Assembly (NCBI GenBank): GCA_009103225.1 | Contig: RHPI01000026.1 | Span: 147,578 to 211,577, forward strand | Direction: 5' to 3' | Length of the DNA stretch: 64,000 nt | Source of the DNA: Chlorokybus atmophyticus | Taxonomy: Eukaryota > Streptophyta > Chlorokybophyceae > Chlorokybales > Chlorokybaceae | Shown here: piece after piece, positions 48,262 through 59,416 of the stretch | How positions within the stretch are numbered: the first letter of the stretch is position 1 | Layout: each line of letters starts with the position of its first letter | Program-made: the position numbers and the translations under genes | The notes under the pieces: model-generated | Database searches by the model: none | Seen by the model: only the letters and a program-made list of their open reading frames with translations | Told to the model about the DNA's origin: nothing

Positions 48262-50247
48262 TCAGAAGTTGCTTGAGAATCTGTCACGCCCGCCGCTGTC
48301 CTTTGCAGTGTGGATGGACTGTCGCACCGCCCTGTCCAGCATTGCCATCAACACCTCTTGCGTACGCTTGCCTCGGCATCGCGTACGAAGACTTGCGCCT
48401 TCTGTAGATACACACCCAGATGTTACGCAATACGAGTGTGGTATGTGTGGTACACAAAAGGCAAAACACGTGTTGTTGCCCAGCTCACCCGTGATCAAGT
48501 CCGGGTGGCTGCTGTTGGGAGGGGCCAGGTGGGTCAACCGGCAGCGCTAGCTGCTGCTGTTGTAGTTGCTGTTGCTGCTGCTGCTGTTGCTGCAACTGCT
48601 GCGCGATGCCCCATATGTTTGCGAGCTCGCTCAACCACAAGCGAGGGCCGCGTGGCCATCAGCTGCCGCTGCTGGATCTGGTGCGGCGGCTGCGAGTGCT
48701 CGGGGCTCGTGGCCACACGCAACGAGATGGACTTGCGTCTTGCCAACATCTGAGAGCCCTGCGCAGCTATGCGCAATGGGGCGTGAGTCCACATGAAGCT
48801 CCGAGCGCCAACATCTCACTCACCCCGGCATGTGGCGGGGATGTGGGGTCCTTTGGCGACGAGGGATCCTGCTGCAGTGGCATGATGCTGCCTTGAGGTG
48901 CAACCAGTACTAGTGCTTGCAGTGACAATATTGAAAGCTGCCCGTGCCTGGGGCGGTGCCCATATGGCGGGCGCTCGGAAACGCCATCAACTAATGCACA
49001 GGAAGAGCAACGGAACCTCGTGTACGCACTCCTCCCTGTCCCGTCGGCGATAGAGGCGTTTTGGGACATAGCATATCAGCATGCCACCGCCGGAGACGTG
49101 CTGCTCCTGCAAAGACACATGGTCGGGGCCTCCGTTCATATTCGTGCTTTGCATCGGCGGGGAGACCAGGCCAACGATTATAGTGTCTAGGTGGGACCTT
49201 CTTCGTGACTGGAGCTGCGCCATCATGCTCATGGGAAGCTGTCAGCACTTGAGGGCTGACCATTCCTATTGACGGTCATCGGCAAAACCTATGGCAGGGC
49301 GAGTTGTGCGACTCCGAGCCACTGCTCGTACTGCACCTGAGGGAGAGGTACAACAGGTTAAAAGCACAGTCATTGTCATGCAAAGGTGGGTAGAGACAAA
49401 GTGCACGTACCGATGGGGACAATTCCATCTCGCGCAGACATCGGCAGCATCGTTGAAGGCATGTCCAGCTGGTGCGGCTGTGGTTGTGAGAGAGCCGCCT
49501 CGGTGTCACTCGGTGTTTCCGCCATTGATGCTGGCGTCAATGTGACCGTCACCGTTGGCCTTTAACCAGCTGCCTTTGCCGGTGCCGGGGACGATGATGC
49601 TGCTGTTCCTGCTGCTGACTCGGGGCTTTCTTTTGCGCTGGTGGTTCTTCTCGGGGGGGCATGATCATCATGGCGGCCACTGCACACAGGCTGCAGTGGC
49701 GGCATACTTGTAGCTGCGGCACTTGTGCGAGTGACTCCCCACAGGGAAAGACAGCAACATCGCCCGCTGTCGCGAGCGCCCGGCTCTGCTCACAGCAGCC
49801 AACTTGCGTGTCTTGCTGATCACGCCAGTCGCGGTGCCGCTCTGCTGTTGCTCGTCAAAGCGATCCCCCTGCGTGTACCCGCTTGAGTGTTGAGTCACGA
49901 ACAAGGGTCACACAAGCACACGTGCACTCACCTCCTTGCTCGAATTATTGGATGGCACGCGCATCAAGTACTCTCGTGTTGGGGTACCACTGGCAGTACC
50001 GGCGGCCGGTGATGCAAACGTGGTCCAGCATGGCGGAGATGAAGGCGCAGGGCCGCATGACGGGGGCGTTCCTTGCGAGGATTCATTACCTCTCACGTGG
50101 CCTTTCAGTTCTCCACCGACATCACTGCCAAGCAAGAGGTTCACAAGACAGTTTGTCAAGTAACTCGAGTATGGTGGCACCGCCGTTGACGCCACCGGCT
50201 ACAACGGCGGGCCCAACGAGGGCGATGAGCAGCAACACATAGAGCAT
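48262..50247 (-). CDS. Gln/Pro-rich protein of unknown function (uncertain model)
   Basis: On the minus strand, ATG at 50247 starts a hydrophobic, signal-like segment (MLYVLLLIALVGPAVVAGGV). Downstream are possible exons TREYLMRVPSNNSSKE and YTQGDRFDEQQQSGTATGVI. AALSQPQPHQLDMPSTMLPM and MLPMSARDGIVPI come next, then VQYEQWLGVAQLALP and GSIMPLQQDPSSPKDPTSPP. A poly-Gln stretch (48540-48605) is followed by LALPVDPPGPSQQQPPGLDH. The last exon reads KRTQEVLMAMLDRAVRQSIH and ends FSSNF at 48262. Donor sites fit several of these. The frame around the poly-Gln run is unclear, and two genes may be mixed here. No family recognised. Confidence 0.35.
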
Positions 50248-50352
50248 GTTCAAGCCGCTAGGGATGACGCCGCCTCAGCCTCCCTGCATCCGAACGCACT
50301 GGAGATAGAATTCCTCAAAGATACACGGTACATTCCTGTGGACTTGTCTAAC

Positions 50353-50398
50353 TCTATTGCACAAACGTGCGCTGTTCTATTGCACAAACGTGCGCTGT
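50353..50398. repeat. Tandem duplication of 23 bases
   Basis: TCTATTGCACAAACGTGCGC plus TGT occurs twice in direct succession without a mismatch. Confidence 0.9.
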
Positions 50399-51408
50399 TC
50401 TAACGCTGCGGGCTGCAGTATCCTTTACATTAACCCCTGGTCCTGCCCTTGGAACGGCAACATGCAGCAGCGGTCGTGTCATCACGCACACATTTCATGT
50501 CCAGCCAGCGCTCCGATGTGACACACTCTCCACAGCGTTCCCCCATAGGTGTGCATTGCACATGCGATTAGTGGATGTGGGCTTGCTGTTGTGTGCTGGT
50601 AGGCTGTTTGGCTAATGACCTGCACTTGCTTACCTCCGTTGCCAGACATGGGAACACCTGAGACTGGCAGCGATGGAGCTCATTGGATAAGAGAGTACAG
50701 CACTGCCAGTTCAGTGAAGGTTTCACATACATCTTCGCGCATTGACTTGAACATTACATTTCAAGCACATAGTGAGCACAAAAACACATCAAGCACGCAC
50801 AGCCGTCAGGCTGCAGGCCTGACACATCCTCGTACACCGACGCTGATCACCAAAGGCCTGCGTTTACACACCCCAAACTGCACCCTAGAACACGTAGGCA
50901 GTCATGCGTAGGGAGCATGACACCAAGTTTCGTAAACATTCAAACTCGCACCACACCTATACACGAGCCCACACAACCACATACGAGCACACCTCATCAC
51001 CACACGCAGTCCACATCCATTTTATATGCAGGTGAGCCTGTGCGCACGTGCATGTTTGTCAAGCATGTACACGCACACAGGTGCACGCATGCATACACGC
51101 GCTTGTGCATGCTCGCACAACTTGCAACGCCACACCGGCTGCAGGACTCTCACAGCACTTGACCAACCTACAACGCACACCACACCACGAACCACCCTGC
51201 ATCCCTGCCCACCTGGCCTGCATCCCTGCCCCTGCTGTTATCTCGACTGTTATCTCAACCGCCCTGTGCCTGCACGTCAGGCTGATCCTGCCCCAACGTA
51301 TGATGACTACTCTCTTGCCGCAAACAAACGCCTTTACCTTGAGTCATTGCCGCTGTCATGTAGAGTCTGCTGTACAGTACAACAGGTGCAACCACCACGC
51401 GCGCTTCT

Positions 51409-51501
51409 GTACACTCCTGCCTCTCACCACCTGCGCCGCTTCCATCTCCGCACCTTGTGCGGAGATGGAAGCGGCGCAGGTGGTGAGAGGCAGGAGTGTA
51501 C
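51409..51501. repeat. Perfect inverted repeat, 45-bp arms, 3-base loop
   Basis: Left arm 51409-51453 (begins GTACACTCCTGCCTCTCACC), loop CTT, right arm 51457-51501, its exact reverse complement. Transcribed, it would form a very stable hairpin of 45 pairs. It lies downstream of the WBP11 3' end. Confidence 0.93.
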
Positions 51502-51600
51502 GGCAAAGAACCTATCAGGTTGCTGAATACATTGAAGCTCCTCAGTAACATGCTGAAGAGCCGTTTCACCTGTACTAGCATTGCGCGGCATGGGGGTGTT

Positions 51601-51639
51601 GACAAAGTGTTGCAGTACTGGTATTGCAACACTTTGGTC
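51601..51639. repeat. Inverted repeat, about 16-bp arms
   Basis: CAAAGTGTTGCAGTAC is mirrored by GTATTGCAACACTTTG with a single G-T mismatch and a 2-3 base loop. It sits about 100 bases from the 45-bp hairpin. Confidence 0.8.
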
Positions 51640-52113
51640 AGCTGCCCCAAGTCCGAAGCTAAGGTGCAGCTGGGTGGTGTCAAGGAAGACAAGGGAATGG
51701 CATCCTGCGGAATGCCTCTAATGTTGGTCTCGGCAGCTAACCTCCACACAACTCCTGCCACCTGTGGTTTTCTTGACACTTTCTTAGCACTCTCTCCTTA
51801 CGTGTAAGCATGCCTGTTCAAAATACGAACGGTTCCCTCCCCTGTCCAACAGGCATGCATGCGTGCACGCGTGCGTGCGCATGTGCATGTTATTCAAAAC
51901 ATATCGGTTGGTGACAAAGACAGACCACACCGTTTTGTAGCCTGTACTCATTGCACCGTGAGTCACTGAATTTCCATTCATGCATCTGGTCAGCCGCATG
52001 GCACATACCGTGACAACACTACGAGGTTGACCGGTACACCATGAAAGACACTTTTGCGCAGGCTGTAATGCCATACCCACAGACCGGTGCGCGCACTGAG
52101 GTAATATGCCATA

Positions 52114-55090
52114 TTAATCTGCATCAAATGCGCCTAGCTCTTTCATATTTTCAAGAAAATCCTGATACTTGGTGTCGAGCTCGCCGGCACCACCAGCAAC
52201 GGCACCAGCTGGTTTAGCCAGAGCAGCAGCTCGTGGCATTAAAGGCGCAACTCGCAGCTTTGGCTTCAATGGCTTAACCACCGCATCCGCATCCCGTCGC
52301 ACCCGAACAGAAGCCGGCACCTGACAATCAGCAACACTGTTTGTGTAATGCACGTAACACACGTACAAATCCACACACACGCACAGACGCACACGCAAAA
52401 GAGTAATGTACGTACGACATGATTGTCCCTCTATGTCAAAGGAAAAACCCACCATGGCTGTGAGTGTGGGGTCCTTCTGTGCGCGAGGCAGCTTCACCAC
52501 AGTTGGGGCTGCTTGTTTTACGTAGGACGCCTTGTCCCGAGCAGGAGCAGCATGTGCTGAGGCGGCTGCTGGAGGAGGTGGGCCGGGTGGAGGCCCAGGT
52601 GGAGGAGGCATCAACGGGGGTGGTCCAGGCGGGGCACCATTGGGTTGGCTTTGATAAGCTCCTGGTCGAGAGGGCGGACCGGGAGGATACATCCCAGGCG
52701 GCGGACCAGGCGGCGGTCCCATTGGGCGTTGTAATGATGGCGGGGGCCCTGATGGTGGACCGGGCAGCGGGCCAGCAGAGGATGCGCCAGCGGGGGCTCC
52801 AGGTGGGGGGCCAGGTAGGCCAGGTGGACCTGGAGGGCCAGGCGGGCCTGGTGGGCCAGGCGGGCCTGCGAGTGAGCGCGGGGGAGGAGGTGGAGGAAGA
52901 TGATGACCTGGTGGCGCGTACATGTGCTGTGGCGGCGGCAGATGTGGCTGGAAACAACATGGGAACAATTAGCAACACGACTGAGGCTCCCAGCGACGTT
53001 ATATCTGACACCGAGGACAGGCTTACTGGTAAGACAAATTGTCCCATGTGCAAGGCGCCAGGTGGTGGAAGGCCGGGTGGAGGAAGCAAACCAGGCCTTG
53101 GAGGTGGTCCAGGTGGTCCTGCTGGAGGACCTCTATTCATCACCTGCGATGCATGCAAAACACGGTCTCAGCGCAACTGGCATGCGTTACTACACATTAC
53201 ACAGCAACTCCACACTATGCGCCCAGCTTACCATGTTAGATGTGCCAGGTGGTGCCTCATCATCATGTTGTACATCTTCATCTTCATCTTCATCAGAAGA
53301 GTACTCGTCGGAGTCGTCTAGAGAAAGAAATCCCACAGTTGGATCTCCAGCACCATCATGGCAGCTGCTCACCATACACGCATGCACACAGCCAGTCACT
53401 CACCATCTGCGCCAGAGGGTCCGGGAGGCATCGGCGGCAGAGGTGGCGGCGGAGGGACGGGAAGCTCATGCCCGGGAGAGCCGGGCATAGGTGGTGGTGG
53501 AGGCGGCGGGGGCACAGGCAGCCCGGAGGGACCTTCTTCATCAGACTCTTCACCTTCGTCACTTGATGACTCCTTGGAACCGAAGATGGAGGCAGTCACT
53601 GTACAATGAGACGGATAGTTAGCAAACCGGGTGCCTTGTGACATCATGTGAAGGCAGGTGACAGGTACAACGTATGGATGCCCTGTGCTGTCCTGCACTT
53701 GCATCAAGCCATGTATGCCACCTGCAAAGAGGCAATGCAACTTACATTGCGAGCGGTATATCTGCGGTTTGCCAGGTGGAGGTCTGCCTTCTGGATTGGT
53801 CAGTGGATGGTAGTAAACCGAGTCTTCAGGCTTGGGAGGAGTGGCAGTTGTAGCTCCTGGTCGCTTGGGCAAAGGAGCTGTGAGATGGCTGCGAGTACCA
53901 CATTGCAATGCACAATAGATCAGCTATGCCCTCTGCCCTCTGTAAGAATTGCATGTGAAACAACGAGCAGAGAGAAAAAGCCAAAGGTGAGGGCACACCT
54001 GAACATTGGCGCATTGTCCCCACCCTCTTTGGCAAGTTCCTGCACACAGGAACACCTGATGTCAGTGTCATTAACAAGCTGTGCAAAGCGCATGACAATG
54101 ACACACGTACCCTTCGCTTTTTGAGTACAAGGTTAAGTTTGTCTTCCAACTGGCGCTTCTTGTGCTTGCGGGCCTTGTCGAGTGCCCCGTCCGCCTCTGT
54201 TGCAAGAACCCATGCGTGTGAACACTTGCGCTGATGCACAACGAATGCAAGCAATCGACGCTGCCCACATACCAATCTTTCCAAGCTTATTGATCTCCTC
54301 CCTGAGCTGGTCGGGATCCTTGCGCAGAATGACTGTCTCCCTCACCTTCTTTCGTTCCTTTTTGTTCTATAAGGCATATGCCAAAACACCAGTTCAGTGG
54401 CTGAAACCGGGAGTGAGAGTAGGTGGTGTACTTGTGAGCAATGCAGCAATGCAACCCTTTCACGCTGCATAATCTGTGCATATATACACCTACCAGTATC
54501 AACAACCAGCAAACACGGCACACAGCAGGTCACAATCCATTACACATATATGATCGGTAGAGGAGTGCTGTGTTGCACTGCCCCGCATGTCTGATCACCA
54601 CACAAACACAGCATGAGCTTATGTAAATGCACAGCTGACATCTATGGTTTTCCACGTCGATTGAAACACATACACAACCTCCGCATGTAACGACACGGAC
54701 AGAAGCCTGCAAAACGCAGGGCTCTAGAAAGCCAAGACACGCGCTCGACTGCAGCAACAAACTGGCACACAGGCAAATGTACAACAAGTTTGAAAATGTA
54801 CAAGACCAGAGTCATGCACACACCAAGTTACAGAAGCGATGACCTGGAATTGTACATGTAGAAAAGAGAAGGTGTATCGATCGATGTGCATGCGCACTGT
54901 GCTGTCTGCAGTCGACACGGACAACCACTGCTGACATAGCGGAAATTCAAACCAACTCATTCACCAGAAACCCCCCAAGAGAAACATACGGTACACAGTA
55001 GCAGGCACTTACCCTCTTGACCTCCTTCTTGCGCTGCTCCTTCCGGTGGGCATCCGTAGGGTTCATCAGCTTTCCGCCCTTGGTCTTCAT
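52114..55090 (-). CDS. WBP11: WW-domain-binding protein 11 homologue (splicing factor)
   Basis: WBP11 is a nuclear Pro-rich protein associated with the spliceosome; animal versions bind PQBP1 and protein phosphatase 1. ATG at 55090 gives the conserved N-terminus [20 protein letters not shown]. The following exons supply the basic coiled helix: [26 protein letters not shown], then [20 protein letters not shown]. Mid-protein exons are Pro-rich with an acidic Asp/Ser patch ([15 protein letters not shown]). A long PPGPPPGPP repeat (about 52560-52890) is the WW-ligand region. The C-terminus has the hallmark [12 protein letters not shown], then a last helix ([19 protein letters not shown]) ending at 52114. 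N- and C-terminal motifs both match the family. Confidence 0.9.
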
Positions 55091-55367
55091 TGCGAATTGC
55101 ACACAAAGGACTGCGACAAATTTAATAAACCCCAAATCTATATATTACTCAATTTATCCACCAGGCCAGCGACATCAACCACCCCACCGCCGCCACCGCC
55201 GCCGCTGCCGCCTGTGCCAACCACAACAACGTGCCTCTCAAAGCCCTAGTTACGTAACTGTTCCGTTGCGTCACCGACACAATTAGGCGAGCGTAATCGG
55301 AGCTGAAGCGTATTTTCAGGTGTGAAGCGTCATCTCCCAAACGAGACATCTGCCACGTGGCGCGAAG
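55091..55367. promoter_or_regulatory. Divergent spacer between WBP11 and TTC39
   Basis: The 277 bases between two outward start codons include a CCGCCG repeat near 55185-55215. The upstream regions of both genes must lie here. Confidence 0.5.
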
Positions 55368-58300
55368 ATGGCGGCGGCGGAGGTGGGGAGGGTAGTGGAG
55401 GTGGACGGTATTGTTGGGAAGGAAGAGCAGATTCTGCATGGTGTTCACCTGCTGTACGGAGACAAGGTGGCTGAAGCGGAGGTGTACTTTGAAGCCAGAC
55501 AAGGGTGAGCTGCTCACATGCTTGCTGCTCTGCGTGCAACAGCATGCAGCTGCGATCGAGTCACGAGTTTAGTTCTTCCGTGGTAGATTGTACATTTAAA
55601 GGTTTGAAGACTTGCAAATGTACACGCTCACGCTGTTTGTGACTAGTACCAGTTCAATTGCACAGTGCATATCAAGCTGTCAAGTCTTTGCCTGTCAGCT
55701 GATATCACACAAAAGATCTCTTTGTCACAGTGTCAGTATCGTTTGTTTCCCAACTGCCATCTGTTAGACCAAGTCAGAATCGTACATGTTGGCGCACAGT
55801 GGGGTGTTATGCATAAGTTGCAGCTGCTCTAGCGCTCGTCAAGACGAGCACCCGCACTCCTTCCCCCTGTGGTTCCGTTCCTCTCTAGGCAGGGTTGAAG
55901 TTGCTTGTACGAACAAAAGGAGACAGTTACGGGTGGAACGACAGCATTCAGGTCAGCACTACGTTTGGTTGAGACAATGTGGACTCGTTGTCATGCAGGT
56001 TGGGAACTCCGTTTGCTCTGCACTATGCGGAGGTGGCGACATACAAGGCGTTGCTGTCGTGCGTAGACGACGATGTCGACAAAGCCATTGGGCTCCTGCG
56101 CGCGGCTGACGAGCGAGCTGCTTCTCAGGTATAGAGTATGCACTTGACTCTGAGGGACACACCTTAGAATATGCTGACACTTCACGCTGAAAGGCCAGTG
56201 CGAGTTCTTCTTCTACAGCGAGCCGCATTGTCTCCTACTTCAGAACCAGTAAGGACAGCGCAGCGGATGCTGAGGAAGCTGCCCTCTCCAAATTGGAGGC
56301 GCACTGCATACAGGCTGAGACCCATCTCATGGTTGGTCTGCTGATGCTTATCAAGGCCAGTGAGTCATGGACAAGCATCCCAAAGGTGCGTTGCGCGCTC
56401 GAGTTCACAAGCATACATACATACATGCACACATACACACGTACACATACACGCATACATGCGTACCGACAGACACACAGGCATACGCGCACGCGCACAC
56501 GCGCACGTTTCGTGTTCAAACATTGTGTGCACTGCTAGGCCAGTTACAGCCTGCGGAAGGCATGGCTTTCGTACCAGAAGTGTTTGCAGTCGCTTGAACA
56601 GTTGCGCACACCGTCCAGGAGCAGAGAGATGGTTGCTGGAGCTGTGCACTTTGGAGTAAGCTGGCTTGCTTTGTATACTGCAGGTTGTATGCAAGTGGCA
56701 CTCGCAATGTATTGGTGGTCTTGATGAGGCCGCTCGTAGCGGTTGCAGGCTTGACTGACAGCATTGCACACGCGCGTGTGTGCCTCTTGTGCATATGGGA
56801 GTTTTGTTAGCAGTTCATTCTTACGGACAGTAATGTTCTTTTACAGGTTGGCCTGTTCAACATGTTGGTGTCCCTCATACCTCCCGGGCTGATTACATTT
56901 GCGGAGTTTCTCGGTTTCTCGGCGGATCGTGACAAGGGCCTCTCTCTGCTTCAGAAGTCTGCCAGCAGCAACTCGTCGCGCGCATTTGTGGCCGCCTTTA
57001 TGCTAATGCAATGTTAGTGGAAGTTCAGCGCGTGCAAGGCTGCAAGTTGCCCATTGCGATGAAAGGCATTACCTTATTTGCCTCTTGCCTTGCAGACCAC
57101 ACAGTCCTATCATCCTTTCTGCCGTTTGATCGCGCGCACTGCGCAGAGACAGAGCGGTTGCTGGCCTCCGTGCCAGCTGTCATGCAGCAGTCCTCCGTAG
57201 TTAAAGTAAGTTCTAGCTGTTGTTGAGGCAGACAGAGCAGTGGCCATCTCAAGTCCACAGCTCACGGCCGCCTTCATGGCTAGCTTGGTCACAGAGTTAG
57301 TGCCATGCACATGCATACACAGATCTGGGGTTGCTGGCTTCCTCGGACTTGTGCATTTGCAGGTTATGGCGGTGCGGTTGGCTAGGTACAAGAGTCAACC
57401 AGACCAAGCACTTGCGCTAGCCAGGTACAGAACCTCATATGGTGGTGAATCAGATGCACAGTCAAAAGTCGCTAGCGTTGATGGGGGATGTGCATGTCTG
57501 CAGGGTGGAGTCACCAGCTGAGCTGGTGGTGCCGCAGCTGAAGCACGTGCGCATATACGAGCTGGCATGGTGTGCTTTGGCGAAGAAACGGTATGATGAA
57601 GCCGCACAGGCATGTGATGTACTCATCAAGGAAAGCTCGTGGTCAAAAGCCTTCTCCGCATATTTCAAGGTGAGCTTCTCATGAATAATAGATAAAATTA
57701 ACATGTTAGGATGCGCTGTAAGTATGGTCAGGCAGAGTATTGTTTGCTGGCTTGTCATGTCCTCTGGTTCTTCCAGGCGTGCTGTTTGTGGCAACTGGAC
57801 AGCATTGGTGAAGCCAGGCGTGTTGCTGCCACGGTCAGTGGCCTGGTGAAAAGGGCAAAGGCTCCCATTGAGCACATTGCTGACAAGAGAGCCAAAGCCA
57901 TGCTGAACTCCGTGCCTCTCTTCCCTGCACTGGAGGTAGACTTGGTTGGTTGCGGTCACATATTCACTCTTGACATAACATCATTGGTACTCAGGCTTTA
58001 CTTGTCGCAGCTTGCTTCTTTTTGGAACGTGTTTCAGCAGATGTCCCGCACCACGCTGCAAGAGCATGTTACAGACATCGGGGCCGCTCTCACTTCAAAG
58101 GGGGCTTCGATTCCGGGCCGCAAGGAGGAGTGGAGCGTCAACGATGAGATGTACTGTCGCTACCTGCGTGGCGTGTGCTTCCGCTGTTTGGATCAACCGC
58201 AAGAAGCGCTGCTAGATTTGCGCGCTGTTGTGGAGCACAAAGGGTCTGCCCTGGAGAAGTACCTTGTGCCCTGGGCCACATACGAGTACGGGTCTCTGCT

Positions 58301-58436
58301 CATGCAGGACCCGGCCACGGCCGAAGCAGGCAGGCAATTGCTGAAACAGGCAACCGCATACAAGCCGCACGACTTTCAGAGCAGACTGAAGTTCATTGTG
58401 CAGGAGAGGTTGCGTGGTTACAAAAAAAGTCTTTAG
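55368..58436 (+). CDS. TTC39 / IML2 family TPR protein
   Basis: ATG at 55368 begins MAAAEVGRVVEVDGIVGKEE, then HLLYGDKVAEAEVYFEARQ up to a GGTGAG donor. Exons continue with LHYAEVATYKALLSCVDDDV and EAHCIQAETHLMVGLLMLIK. The diagnostic VGLFNMLVSLIPPGLITFAE and FLGFSADRDKGLSLLQK follow. Helical repeats come next: LKHVRIYELAWCALAKKRYD, YFKACCLWQLDSIGEA. The family-typical end reads YCRYLRGVCFRCLDQPQEAL, PWATYEYGSLLMQ, FQSRLKFIVQERLRGYKKSL, with the stop at 58436. Yeast Iml2 works in inclusion-body clearance at lipid droplets and human TTC39B in lipid metabolism; the algal role is unknown. About ten exons are present and nothing obvious is missing. Confidence 0.88.
56405..56500 (+). repeat. Intronic CATACA/CACACA repeat
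   Basis: Irregular CA-rich simple repeat within an intron of the TTC39-like gene. Confidence 0.8.
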
Positions 58437-59416
58437 GTGTACCTTAATCCATTTGTCTAATCGTGCTCAGTTGGCGTGTTGAAGGAGTGAGCGCGCATCA
58501 CCATATGCCGTTGTGCTGCGCAGTGCTATATTCTCCAAGGCGCATGCATTGCTGTGGCCTCCAAGCTGCTGGCCACTGTGTTTGCCAGCTGCAATTGTGC
58601 AGGGCAATTGAAGTTGCATGATTGCTTATGTCATGCACATGAAGCTGCTCTGTGATGGACACCTGTAAGGGACAGGTGTTGCGCGAGAGGTTGTTGTAAA
58701 TATCGTAGAGCCTTGCAAATCATGAAACCATACCACCACTGATCACCATTAACACCAACACCCATTGCTATTTCTGGCATTGTTGCTACTTAAGCAGGCA
58801 TCCTCACACTTTATTGATCGATTCATCCAACCCTATCAACGAGGGGAGAAACACGCGTAAGCAAACCGCATTGAGTCGGCAATGACGCATTCCACTACTA
58901 GAAACTATATGACTAACTTCATGCACTGTAATTTTATTAACGCTTTGGCGAAGCCGCTTATGAGCAATCCGCGCCAACTTTGTTTGTGGTTAGTTTCCGA
59001 TCAAAGCGTTTGTTTATTTGCAATTCAGCGCAACACCTCGGTTGCGCTGAATTGCAAATAAACAAATTGCAAGTTTGCACAGTCGATACTGCGCAATGCC
59101 TTGAAAGGAGCTGATTGGCAATTGACAGGGTCGATTGAATCCGGCAATAACCAAACGGCTGGCAGCATGCTGCAAAACACGAGCATGAGAAATATGACAG
59201 CTTGTTCCCTGTTCAAACGCGATTGTGTATGATCTACATATTGCAGTGCAATAGTGATCTGAAGCAATGAGCCATGATATCTACCTGCATGCTCATCAAG
59301 CACGCTACCGCCTGCCAACAATTGAGCTGCTTGCTTAGACACTGCCTCGCCGCTCAGAAAAAGTACCTGAGCAGTAGATTTGCAGCCATGGCGAGCGGTT
59401 GCCAATAACCCATGCC
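58437..59416. other. Convergent spacer between TTC39 and PHR2
   Basis: No gene supported. It holds the inverted repeat at 59009-59066. Confidence 0.55.
59009..59066. repeat. Perfect inverted repeat, 26-bp arms, 6-base loop
   Basis: Left arm 59009-59034 (begins TTTGTTTATTTGCAATTCAG), loop ACCTCG, right arm 59041-59066, its exact reverse complement. It lies roughly midway between the stop codons of two convergent genes. Confidence 0.93.

Larger units (their letters stand above)
50248..52113. other. Intergenic region with strong hairpins
   Basis: No supported gene; the many open frames are low-complexity His/Thr or Cys-rich. It contains a 23-base tandem duplication (50353-50398), CA-rich DNA and two hairpins (51409-51501, about 51601-51639). 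Confidence 0.5.

Noticed and set aside
51255-51779. 174-codon minus-strand frame
   Set aside because: It runs through the 45-bp hairpin, so part of the translation is the palindrome read back; no independent coding evidence.
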